From assembly GCF_024713945.1 (NCBI RefSeq), contig NC_134677.1, positions 1,119,001 to 1,183,000 on the forward strand: DNA of 64,000 bases. Direction: 5' to 3'. Position numbers and translations under genes: made by a program. Below the pieces are notes generated by a model. That model had not been told where the DNA came from, made no database searches, and saw only the letters and a list, made by a program, of their open reading frames with translations. This stretch comes from Dermatophagoides farinae. Its lineage: Eukaryota; Arthropoda; Arachnida; Sarcoptiformes; Pyroglyphidae. Positions 1-9,330 of the stretch are shown piece by piece; positions within the stretch are counted from its first letter, which is position 1; each line of letters starts with the position of its first letter.

Positions 1-3000
1 ATGATTCATCTGGATAAAGTTCATGAATTTCCTATAGTGCAGAACAAAACAGAAAAAGTTATTATAAAATTGAATTATGAACTAAGATACTTGCCTGATA
101 ATTATGTCGATGTCCAGTACGTTTTTTCATATTAAACTGTGAAAATTTCACCAATTGTTCCAATGCTGAATACGTGGTTATTACTGTCAATCGAATCAAT
201 GCACTGATTATTGGTTCAGTCAAATGTAATTCATTTGATTTTGATAATAAAAATTTCGGTAACGTGTGACGAAGTAATACCAATGCACATTGTTCAAGAT
301 CAATATGAAATAGACCATATGCTAAATCAACGCTGTCCTGAAGACAGACGACAGTTTTATCGCAGAAATTGAATAAATATCTGAACACTTGTGTAACGAA
401 CCATCTAGGACCGCCCAATGAATAAAGGCCATCAAAATCATAAATTAATTTCAATGTAAAATGTTTACGAGTCATATGTAAACATTGATCAAGCATTGTA
501 TTCAAAGGAGATTTCGATAAACGTATTGGTAATGTTGTGCCGGTTTTCGTTGGAGAATTATTCATCGTTGACAATTTTGTATGCGGTACATATTTAGTTA
601 ATAAACGTTTCAATGTAGTTGACATTAACAGGAATCGTTGTTTATAACCAAATGCTAGATTCGTTTCATTGGCATCATTGGAAAATGATTCCGTACTGGA
701 ATTTATCATCGATGTTGATGGTGTTTGTAGTTCCTGTAACATCATCATTATTTTTGATTGATGTTCAGCCGATATTGTTTCAAGTTTAGCAAATAACCAA
801 CAAGCAGCCGACAAGCCTAATGAACACAGTCGAGATTTAAGACGATCGATAAATATACGAACATCATCTTCAGTGATTTGATCATGTATCCATGCATTCA
901 ATATTTCTGCAGTTGCAAATTGTGTAGCAATACACATTTCATCCCAACTAACTAATGATGTACGAAATTCAGTCATATCATTTGTGGTGATTAATTGTGG
1001 CAAAAGATGTTCATATTTGCTCTCATCTTTATATGAACTTAATATAACATTCGGTGCATAACAGGCATTTGTTGATGGTATATTCCAACGACACCAATTG
1101 ATAAAAAATGATGAATTTGAATTATCCGATTGATTATTTGTCGGATTTGATTCAAGAAGAACATCTGAACGATATTGTTCGATTAGTGAACATAATGATA
1201 TGAATGTTATATCAAATATTACGGCACGTATCTGTGATGAACGTACATTTTCACCACGTGATACAATATTCGAACGATTTAATTCCATTAAACGTTGAGC
1301 AAATTTAGGTAAAAGACCATTTGATGCAGCAGCACAAAGAATAACATCGAATGAATGTTGCATACGACAAATAATACCGGCAACTTCTTCAATTTTACAA
1401 TTTTCCATATACAATGGTGCCAATATTGAAGTGACTGTATGTTCAGCACGGAATATGAGAATATTTGATGATAAAGCATCCAATGATGATGATGATGATG
1501 TAGATTGTTGTTGGCAATCTGTTTGTTGTTGTTGTTGTTGCTGATCACTACCAGTATCATTATTATATAAATTATTTTGCATTGAATCATTAGATGCTGA
1601 TAATGCCATACGATTAATTTCACGCATATAACGATCAACTGATGTAGCAGATAATAGATTCATTTGAGGTTCTTTAAATGAATCGAATAATTTTTGCAAA
1701 TGTTCAGTTTTATATCGAAGTAAAAATTGATCAATACATGGTCCCAAATCCATCAACATATCGATACCAGATTCAAGATCTGAATGATGATGATTATCCA
1801 CCACTGATGATTGATCTTCTGATTGAAATCGAATTTCTTTCCGAAGTTTAATACGATGATGTGATAGTTGTAAAAATATCTGCGGTATTTTAAACAATAA
1901 GAATGCAATCCAAGCATGATAATTGATATTTTTACGATCTTCATTGGCCAGATTATGTGTATCGATAAGACCGACTAAGCATGTATGTAATATTTCACAA
2001 TAAAGTTTTGATAATGATAAATCAAATGAACGAGAAATAATGGCTAAATAATTGGCAATCAATTCATTGGAACATGATGGATCTAGAATAGCGTAGAATG
2101 ATACAACAATACGAATAGAATGATGTGATAATGGTCGATATTGGATATAACCAAATTCTGGACGGGTTGTCATCATTTGATAAACGACTGGAATGATTGA
2201 ATTTGTTATTTCCGTATCTAATGGTTGAATATTTGGCTGTTTTTTCACGTTCGTATTGGTAATACCATCATTCGAAAGCCATTCGATTTTGGTTTGAAAT
2301 GCTTGAATTGTATCAAAAATTGATTTAATCGATGATGATGATGATGATGATGATGACGATTGAGACATTTGTTGCTGTAGTTTCATAATCAATTCATTAT
2401 GTAATTGTATACATTGTTTCCAAACCGTTTGTTCTTCCATTCGACCAATATAAAGTAATGCTTTTAAATATGATGAATCAATAATAAATCGAAGCATTTG
2501 ACATGATTTATCCATAATTAGCCAATGAATATTATCAATTGTTAAAATATTTGTTGGGTCCAAATTTGATCCAAATTCATGATTTAATTCATTCAGTGAA
2601 CTAAGAATAATCGAATGTAACCAATGAACAAATGTTACCAGTGAACGACAAAGTGCAATACATTCATCATCATTTCCATAACAATTGGTACGTGTTTTAT
2701 AACGGATAAGAAAATCTAATAATGAATTCATACATTGTGGTTTGAGATCAGGAATTTTAGTTATGGCCATAATACATGCACCAAACGATATGATTTGAGA
2801 ATCCAGACAATGATTCAGATAAAGCATCAATAAACTGTTCGTTACAGGGCCATTTATCGCTTGCCGTAGCATACAATCGGCCAGATCATATACATCGCCC
2901 GAAACACCACGTAATAAACGTTTAATTTCACGACCCCATTCAATTTCGGTCCATCGTTCACGCCAAGCACGAAGTAATAGATCTTTGATTTTAAATGATG

Positions 3001-3067
3001 TTGACGTTACTGTTGAACTTGTATCCATCATCATTGTGATAACCATGATGTTTAAATGATGATTCAA
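1..3067 (-). CDS. MED24: Mediator complex subunit 24 (MED24/TRAP100), 3' end cut by the window edge
   Basis: MED24 is a tail-module subunit of Mediator, the nuclear complex linking activators to RNA polymerase II. One long exon runs from ATG 3067 to 95 (991 codons). Its N-terminal part carries the family pattern LLLRAWRERW, then YDLADCMLRQA, NSLLMLYLNHCLDSQ and CIALCRSLVTFVHWL; near the C-terminus LVLLRHTLPKFLLS also matches. Ser- and Gln-rich inserts (about residues 240 and 525) are repeat expansions. The exon appears to end at a GC donor (94-93). Reading then resumes in phase 0 at 31 with EIHELYPDES, which resembles the vertebrate segment around DYISLFPLDD. About 130 family residues would still follow, so the gene continues left of the window. 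The start is uncertain by a few codons because several Met codons lie near the N-terminus. It is divergent from RPL35A. Family call is sure; the 3' structure is inferred. Confidence 0.93.
32..94 (-). other. MED24: Putative GC-AG intron in MED24
   Basis: Reading the minus strand, the exon ends CAG followed by GCAAGT, a strong GC-type donor. The acceptor CTATAG precedes GAAATTCATG. The 63-bp length fits the other introns here. The GC-AG choice keeps phase 0 and gives a family-like continuation. The nearby GT (phase 1) joined to the same acceptor gives an immediate stop. Confidence 0.65.
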
Positions 3068-3381
3068 AATATCAAAAAAAAAACGGGAAAAAATTTAAAA
3101 TTATCAATAATCAAAACAAATCTTGTCTTCAAACCAATGTTGTGAGCCGGCAACATTTAATTTTGTATGGCTCAAAAATTTTTTTTTGTTTTGAATCGTC
3201 TTCTATGAACGGTCATAAATTGGCACGTGTTTGTGTTCACAATGTAAAGCTGAGTTTTTCCTTTTTCCTGAATAAACAGCCGCGTGTGTGTTTGTGTGGT
3301 GTCTGTCTTGTTTTCGAATTTTTGATTCAAACAATTTGACTTTTTTGGATATTTTTTTCGAAAAAATTTAAATTTTTAACA
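3068..3381. promoter_or_regulatory. Bidirectional promoter region of MED24 and RPL35A
   Basis: The 314 bp between the two divergent start codons hold no gene. Visible elements are a 7-bp inverted repeat (AATGTTG 3136-3142, CAACATT 3151-3157, 8-bp spacer) overlapping a CCAAT sequence, a CACGTG E-box at 3224-3229, and pyrimidine-rich stretches near 3255-3268 that could be the TOP-type start of the ribosomal-protein mRNA. No TATA box is obvious. Motifs are seen; their function is inferred. Confidence 0.6.
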
Positions 3382-3942
3382 ATGTCTGATATCAAAAAAT
3401 CATCATCAAAACAGCCTGTCACGTCGGATGGCAAAAAACGTGTGAAACGAAAACGTGTATCGAATCCAGCTACTCCTGGACGGTAAGTTTGCTGTTTTTT
3501 TTCCACTTGATTCCATAAATTTTCTCCTTTTTTCCAAATTAGATTGTATGTAAAAGCCATATTTACTGGCTACAAACGATCACATCGAAATCAATATGAA
3601 AATACTGCTTTGTTGAAATTGGAAGGCGTTGATAAACGAAACGAAACTGATTTTTATTTAGGTAAACGATGTGCATTCGTTTACAAAGCAAAAAAGTAAG
3701 ATTTTTTTTGTGAATGAAAATACCAATAAAAAAACTCATTTTTTCACTTTTTAATTACCGAAAACAGTAACAAACCAGTACCAAAACGACCGGGAAAATT
3801 GAGTAAATTTCGTGTCATCTGGGGTAAAGTAACTCGCGCACATGGTAATTCTGGTGCTGTTCGTGCTAAATTCCATAAAAATCTACCACCAAAAGCTATG
3901 GGTCGTCGTGTACGTGTTATGTTATATCCATCAAGAGTATAA
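3382..3942 (+). CDS. RPL35A: Large ribosomal subunit protein eL33 (RPL35A)
   Basis: A structural protein of the cytosolic 60S ribosome. Three exons: 3382-3482, 3543-3695 and 3768-3942, with GT-AG introns of 60 and 72 bp; phases join exactly. The product is 142 aa. From residue 34 it matches eL33 throughout: [56 protein letters not shown], then [10 protein letters not shown] at the end. The first 33 residues are a Lys/Ser-rich extension missing from the 110-aa human protein; insect orthologues also carry N-terminal extensions. A possible poly(A) signal ATTAAA lies at 4003-4008, 61 bp past the stop. It converges with HDAC11 and is divergent from MED24. Start chosen as the first in-frame ATG of the exon (context AACAATG). 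Confidence 0.96.
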
Positions 3943-4048
3943 AAACCATAACATGAATTTTCTGACAATTCTATGTATTCGTTTGATGATGATTTTTATA
4001 TAATTAAAAAAAACAATTCGAAAATTGTCAAGTTTAAATTTTTGGCAC

Positions 4049-4054
4049 TTTATT
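4049..4054 (-). terminator. Likely poly(A) signal of HDAC11
   Basis: AATAAA on the minus strand (TTTATT on plus), 33 bp beyond the HDAC11 stop codon and in the 144-bp gap where HDAC11 and RPL35A converge. Confidence 0.5.
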
Positions 4055-4086
4055 TGTACAACAACAACAACAACAAAAATAATATT

Positions 4087-5363
4087 TCACTGTAAAGGTG
4101 TTAATAGATTTAATTCAATAAGATTAATAATAGAATCAGCAATGATTCTTGCATTAGTATGTTGATAACCACCGCTCAATAGCATGACAATGGCCACTTT
4201 ATTACGGGATCCAAATCGAAACATTGTTTCATCTCGTTTTATTATTCCCTAAAATTAAGAATTGAACAAAGACAAAAAAAATTAAAATTCAATTCCAATC
4301 AATGTCAATTGTACACAATTACCTTGGCCGTGATGTTAAGCCGTCCAAGACGATCACCTTGTAGACAATCAGTACCGGCATTATAGATTATTAAACCAGG
4401 TTTGAAATGATCAGATTCAATAATGGCATTCAGATGGCTATCTCGTCGATGATAGAAATTTTTTTTTTAAACGACAAAAATAATCCAGAAAAAGACTTAC
4501 AAATCAAGAAGTTTGATATAATTTTCATCATTAGTACGATAACCAATATGTATTTCACGATTGATGGCTTTTTTAGCCATTTCATCACGTGGATAGATTA
4601 GTGGATTAAACATATCCAATATGTAGATGAGTTTTCTAATTGAAAAAAAAGAGGACAGAAAATTCAGAATTTAGTTATCGAAAAAAATATACAGTAGTGA
4701 TGATATTTACTTTTCATCATTAGTCATTGCAAGTACATCACGTTCATATCCATTACCTTGATGTGCATCACAATCGACAATCAAAATAGGCATCAATGGT
4801 CGATCATCAGCTACACAAGCTGACCATATATTACGTATGGCTAATGTGATGTCAGCAAAAAAACAAAAACCAGCCGAACGATTGGCTGTACAATGATGAA
4901 AACCACCACCAAGATTAATTGATGACAAATGATTCTGATATGACCAACATGCAGCCATTATTGTACCAGAAGTCTGAAATCTTAATGGCCTTATGATACG
5001 TTGATCGATCCAATTGAATGGTAAAAAATACAGTATAAAACATTCCGATGTATGAACCACATTTCTTCGTGATCGAATATTTCGTATAAATTGTTCACTA
5101 TGAACTAATCGTAATTCATCATTTGAAATTGGTTGTACAGGTTCAATATAATCAATATTATGATTCAATGATTCTTGTATGAAGCTAGCAACTTTACTCC
5201 ATTTACTTGTATCGAATGGATGTAAATGTTCGATAAGACAGCCAATTTTTACATCATAATTAGATCCAAATATGATTGGATAATGAGTGGAATTTGTTTT
5301 ATCAATTGAATGGACAACATCATCTTCAGTGAATAATGAATTTTTTCGTACTTGATTCATCAT
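4087..5363 (-). CDS. HDAC11: Histone deacetylase 11 (class IV HDAC)
   Basis: A zinc-dependent class IV deacylase; the vertebrate enzyme removes long-chain acyl groups (such as myristoyl) from lysine efficiently. Four exons on the minus strand: 5363-4711, 4635-4501, 4437-4323 and 4248-4087, with introns of 75, 63 and 74 bp and matching phases. The product is 354 aa (human 347). Visible: HPFDTSKW near residue 48, RPLRFQTSGTIMA near 125, the active-site GGGFHHC (His156/His157), zinc ligands Asp199 and His201 in DCDAHQGNG, the third ligand Asp286 in NAGTDCL, and catalytic Tyr329 in SGGYQ. The tail GIIKRDETMF...ARIIADSIINL is typical of HDAC11. All catalytic residues are present. A minus-strand AATAAA lies at 4054-4049, 33 bp past the stop. 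The acceptor of exon 3 (GAGATAG) is weak but is the only phase-consistent one. Confidence 0.95.
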
Positions 5364-5628
5364 GGCTATCAGTATTGGCCATTTCTAAACAAAACAATGC
5401 CATCGATGTCGAATTATGGTTCCAAAATTCAGTCACTGTTTTTTTTTTTGGCTGTTGTTGTTTGGAACACCTACACAACAACAACTATATAGGCAAAATT
5501 TGGCCTATCGCTGTAAGAATAGTTTCAATGTTCCAAGAATTTGATTCATCACCATTGGAAACGGTACTTTTAATCAAACAAATTGATTCATAATCATAAT
5601 GATGATTTGTTTTTTTTGAGAGAGAAAA
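5364..5628. promoter_or_regulatory. Bidirectional promoter region of HDAC11 and IFT46
   Basis: The 265 bp between divergent start codons. It contains the X-box described separately, plus ATCGAT at 5404 and a short palindromic patch, AGGCAAAATTTGGCCT, around 5492-5507. No TATA box is clear. Confidence 0.6.
5548..5562 (+). promoter_or_regulatory. X-box (RFX-factor site) upstream of IFT46
   Basis: ATCACC-ATT-GGAAAC fits the RFX consensus RYYRYY-N(1-3)-RRNRAC at every position. It lies 67-81 bp upstream of the IFT46 ATG, the usual distance for X-boxes of ciliary genes in nematodes and flies. The match is seen directly; RFX control is inferred from the known regulation of intraflagellar transport genes. 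Confidence 0.7.
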
Positions 5629-6596
5629 ATGCCCAAAAATAAATTTAAATCAAACAATGAAATTGATCATGATGTTGATGATGAACGATCATCATCAACA
5701 TCGTCATTATCAAATTCGAATGATAAAGATTCTCATTTGGAAGATCATCTTGAAGGGTATGTGATTTGATGTGAATTTTTGCGATAAATTGATTTTTTTC
5801 TTTTTTTTCTGCCAGAGCATATGATCCAAATAAATTCGATTGTCCGGATGCACCATCACATGTACGGAATTTATTTCAATTCATTGGACATTATTCACCA
5901 CAAATGATTGAAATTGGACCACGATTAAAACCATTCATACCGGATTATATACCAACGGTTGGTCATGTTGATGCATTTATTAAAATACCGTATCCTGATG
6001 GTCGTACAAATGATCTTGGATTGACTGTACTGGATGAACCAAATATCGAACAATCCGATGCTACATTGTTGCAAATGAAATTAAAGGCATTATCACGGGA
6101 AAAAGTTCAAACCATGGCAACAAAAACAACAACAAAAGAAGGCGATGATCACGATGACAATGGAAATGATTCAGCCAATTTGATTGCAGTAACGGCAGAT
6201 CCAGTCGTACCAATGATACAACCAAATCAATCGAATATTACGAAAGAAATTAATAAATGGATTGATTATGTTAAACAATTACATGAAACAACAGCACGGC
6301 CAGAATCGGTTGCCCTAATACATCAACTATCGGATCATGAAAACATTGAATCATTGATGCAAGAATGGCCCGAAGAATTGGAAACAACATTGAATGTTCA
6401 TACGATACCAACACCAGAATTAGATTGTAGCATTGATGAATACATGGCAATTTTGATGGCCATCCTTGATATACCGGTGCAGAATAATAAAATTACATCA
6501 CTCTATCAATTGTTTACATTGTTGAATGAATTTCAAAATTCACAACATTTCAATAAATATGATAATGATGATGATGATGATGATCAACAAAATTAA
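5629..6596 (+). CDS. IFT46: Intraflagellar transport protein 46 (IFT46, IFT-B complex)
   Basis: IFT46 is a core IFT-B subunit needed to build and maintain cilia. Two exons, 5629-5756 and 5816-6596, with a 59-bp GT-AG intron splitting a Gly codon. The product is 302 aa (human 304). An acidic/Ser-rich N-terminus leads into LEGAYDP, then KPFIPDYIPTVGHVDAFIKIPYPDG, LGLTVLDEPNIEQSD, a variable Lys/Asp-rich insert, INKWIDYVKQLHE, SLMQEWPEELE, ELDCSIDEYMAILMAILDIP and FQNSQHFNKY, all in family order. The C-terminus ends in an Asp run encoded by GAT repeats. The start is the first in-frame ATG. A poly(A) signal AATAAA lies at 6675-6680. In mites, whose sperm are not flagellated, the likely site of action is sensory neuron cilia (inference). 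Confidence 0.95.
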
Positions 6597-6868
6597 TTAA
6601 TTAACGTAACGAAGGACGGATGTTTAAAGATAAATAGATATTTGACGTGTTTATTTTATTTTTACGAAAATGAAAATAAAATCTACCTATACTCTATGAA
6701 TGACCCATTATTGTTATTGTTTTGTCAAAACAATTTTGGTTTTTTTTTCTGTTTATCATTTTTCATCAATCGAAAATTAAAACATTCAAACGCCCTTTTA
6801 TTATGGTTAAACAATAAAATTTAATTTAATTTTCCAAAACAAAAAAAAATTTAATTGTGATAATCATC
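6597..6868. other. Intergenic gap IFT46-VTI1B
   Basis: This 272-bp stretch holds the IFT46 3' UTR with AATAAA at 6675-6680, then AT-rich sequence that must contain the VTI1B promoter. No distinct motif is recognised. Confidence 0.5.
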
Positions 6869-7586
6869 ATGTCATCATCATCATCAAGACGTTTTGAAGA
6901 TCTGAAAGATGAATTGATTTCATTGAAGGAAAAAATACGAATTCATCGTCGCCGTAATGCAAGTATGCGTGAAGATTTGATAATTTGAGTTATTTTTGAT
7001 GGGTTTTTTTTTTGCTTTCGTTCATTTAGATGAACTTACAATCAATAAATTGTTTATCGATGGTGATCGTTTGATTGAAATGTTACGAAATGAAGTGGCC
7101 AAATGTCCACCACAAGTACAATCCGAAATGAATGGCCGTTTTTTTGCATTGATGAATGAATGGAATGCATTTAAAAAGACTACCACTACAAGTTCGAATG
7201 GCGGTAGTAGATCTATGGGTAGTACATTTGGCCAACAAAATTCATATAATACTGATGGTACACAAAGACAAATTCTAGCACAAGCAATTGGATCATTAGA
7301 ACAAACATCATTATCATTACATCGTTCTGAAATGGTGGCTAGAGAAACCGAAGAAATCGGTACAAATATTGTTGATGAATTAGGTAATCAACGTGAATCA
7401 TTATTGCGTACAAGAGAAACATTGGAAACAAATAATGAAAATCTAAAACGAACACATCGATTAATACGTACTATTAATACAACATTGATAACGAATAAAT
7501 GTCTTTTAATTGTGATCATTTTGATGGAAATTCTAATACTTTTAGCCATCATTGCCTATAGGTTTATTATTCATCATCATAAATAA
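6869..7586 (+). CDS. VTI1B: VTI1B-type Qb-SNARE (vesicle transport through interaction with t-SNAREs)
   Basis: A tail-anchored Qb-SNARE of late endosome/Golgi membrane fusion. Two exons, 6869-6962 and 7030-7586, with a 67-bp GT-AG intron; the split codon gives Asn32. The product is 216 aa (human VTI1B 232). Residues 8-80 form a charged helical N-terminal domain. The SNARE motif covers about residues 132-185 and contains ETEEIGTNIVDELGNQRESL, with Gln152 at the zero-layer position, favouring VTI1B over VTI1A (Asp at that place in the animal protein). A hydrophobic anchor spans about 189-210, followed by a short His/Lys tail. A nearby GC donor was rejected because it shifts the frame into a stop. 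ATTAAA at 7634-7639 may be the poly(A) signal. N-terminal similarity is weaker than in the SNARE half. Confidence 0.9.
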
Positions 7587-9330
7587 TAATTTTTGTACGA
7601 TTTATTTTTGAAATTTTTTCTTTTCTTTTCTATATTAAACTTTGAAAATTACATTTTACAAATTTTAAATTAAATTGAATTTTCACACAAAAATTCCATA
7701 ATTTTTTTTTTATTTTGTTTGATTGATTGATGAAATATTGCTGATGATGGTGATGATTGGTATTGTGGAATGGTGCAAAAATGTCAATTTTCACTTCACA
7801 GACAGACAGGATACAGGATGTATAATAATCTTAAAGAATAATCAAAAAAAAAATCAATCAACTATATCAAATATCGGAAGCAATTGTCACAGACATACAC
7901 AATAATCATCACTAATTACTAGTTTTGATTCCATTTATTCATCATTGAACAAGTAAATTTGAACAACACACAAACACACACACACACCGGTGACATAGTT
8001 CACTGATCATAATTGAACACATCAATTTTGTTATTTTTTTCTTCGACCAAAATGTGTAAGAAAACCAATACGAATATTAAATGATTATTGATTGAAAAAA
8101 AAATTTTTTTTTTTCATTGCAACCATGATGATGATGATTATTATTTCCGTCCATTCGACGATAATTATTGAATAAATATTCGAATTCTAAAAAAATTCAT
8201 GACAAAATTCCATTTTCAACTACAATTATGACCGCCAGATGGCGTTGTACATTTAAATTGAAATTACCGCTAATAATTTTTTTTGTTTTGTTTTATGAAT
8301 TCCACAAATATTCATTAAAAAAAATGTCTACGACGATGGAAAATGAAAGAAAAAAAAGAGGCGTTTGAGATGAGATGATTGTAGGATGTTGATGAAGAAG
8401 AGAAATAACAAAAAAAAAAAACAACAACATAGTCTATGGTCAATAGACTTGTATATACAGATAGACCGATAGGCTATTTCGGTTGTTGTTTTTTTTTTGG
8501 TGTATGCATCATGAGACGCGCGTCAATTTGGAAATGAACATACCACCATTTAATATGGTATATCTGTGTGTGTGTGTGTGTGCGTGGACTCTGTGTGTGT
8601 GTTGTGTTCTAGTCTCTGGTCTGGTCTCTATGTGTTCTGTTCATTTTGAATTTCTTCTGGATCTTTTGAACACCCATCAGCGCGCCATACATATACAAAA
8701 AAAAAAATTCAAAACCAGTCTTGTATTTGACGTTGACCGATGCAGACCATCGGAGATATCATACACACACACACATCTCGGATACAGATCAGATCCAAAG
8801 AAATGAAACATTGAACAAATGAATTTTGTTTTTTTTTCTTTGATTTTCAATGAAAAAAAAAATTTAATTTTTTTCTGTCTGTCTGTCTGTCTGTCTCTGG
8901 TTTTGATATTGTTTCCGAGTTTGTCCATTGATTGAAAAAAATAAATTCAAAAAAAACAAAACAAAAAAAAAATTTTACGCATGCTTCAATCGAAAATCGA
9001 AGAATCTTGTGTTATGTTGTTATATGATGATGATCATCTGATATTATGTACGCGTGTGATATTAATAATGATTTGAATTTTTCAATTTGAAATTTTTTTT
9101 TTTATTATTATTTCATTTTTTGTCATCATTCCGTAATATACGGATCATCACCATTCCGTTATGTGTGTGTGTGTGTGTACGTATGTAAAGTAAAGTAAAG
9201 TGTAGTTGTAGTAGTAGTGAGTTTGTAAAATTGTATGAATAAAAAAAAAACAACACGTGCAATTACCATCATCGTCATCATCATCATCATTTATAACTAA
9301 AATAAACACACACACACACACACAAAAAAA
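7587..9330. other. Intergenic region upstream of POU gene A
   Basis: No gene is supportable. It holds the VTI1B 3' UTR, AC/GT dinucleotide tracts (about 7966-7987, 8565-8585, 9160-9178), a GTCT tract near 8876-8896, a 10-bp palindrome GACGCGCGTC at 8515-8524 and a CTCF-like site at 8232-8244. The promoter and 5' UTR of POU gene A should lie in its right half, but no TATA box or start site can be chosen with confidence. Confidence 0.6.
8232..8244 (+). promoter_or_regulatory. CTCF-like insulator motif
   Basis: CCGCCAGATGGCG closely resembles the CTCF core of Drosophila (AGATGGCG preceded by CCGCT). In this AT-rich sequence a 13-mer with ten G/C is conspicuous. It sits between the compact housekeeping cluster and the POU locus. 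Binding is inferred. Confidence 0.45.

Noticed and set aside
83-94. GT donor at AAGTATC for the MED24 intron
   Set aside because: Joined to the available acceptor it is in the wrong phase and gives an immediate stop.
6957-6964. GC donor AAT|GCAAGT in VTI1B
   Set aside because: It puts exon 2 out of frame, whereas the GT two bases further on from GCA gives the family sequence.
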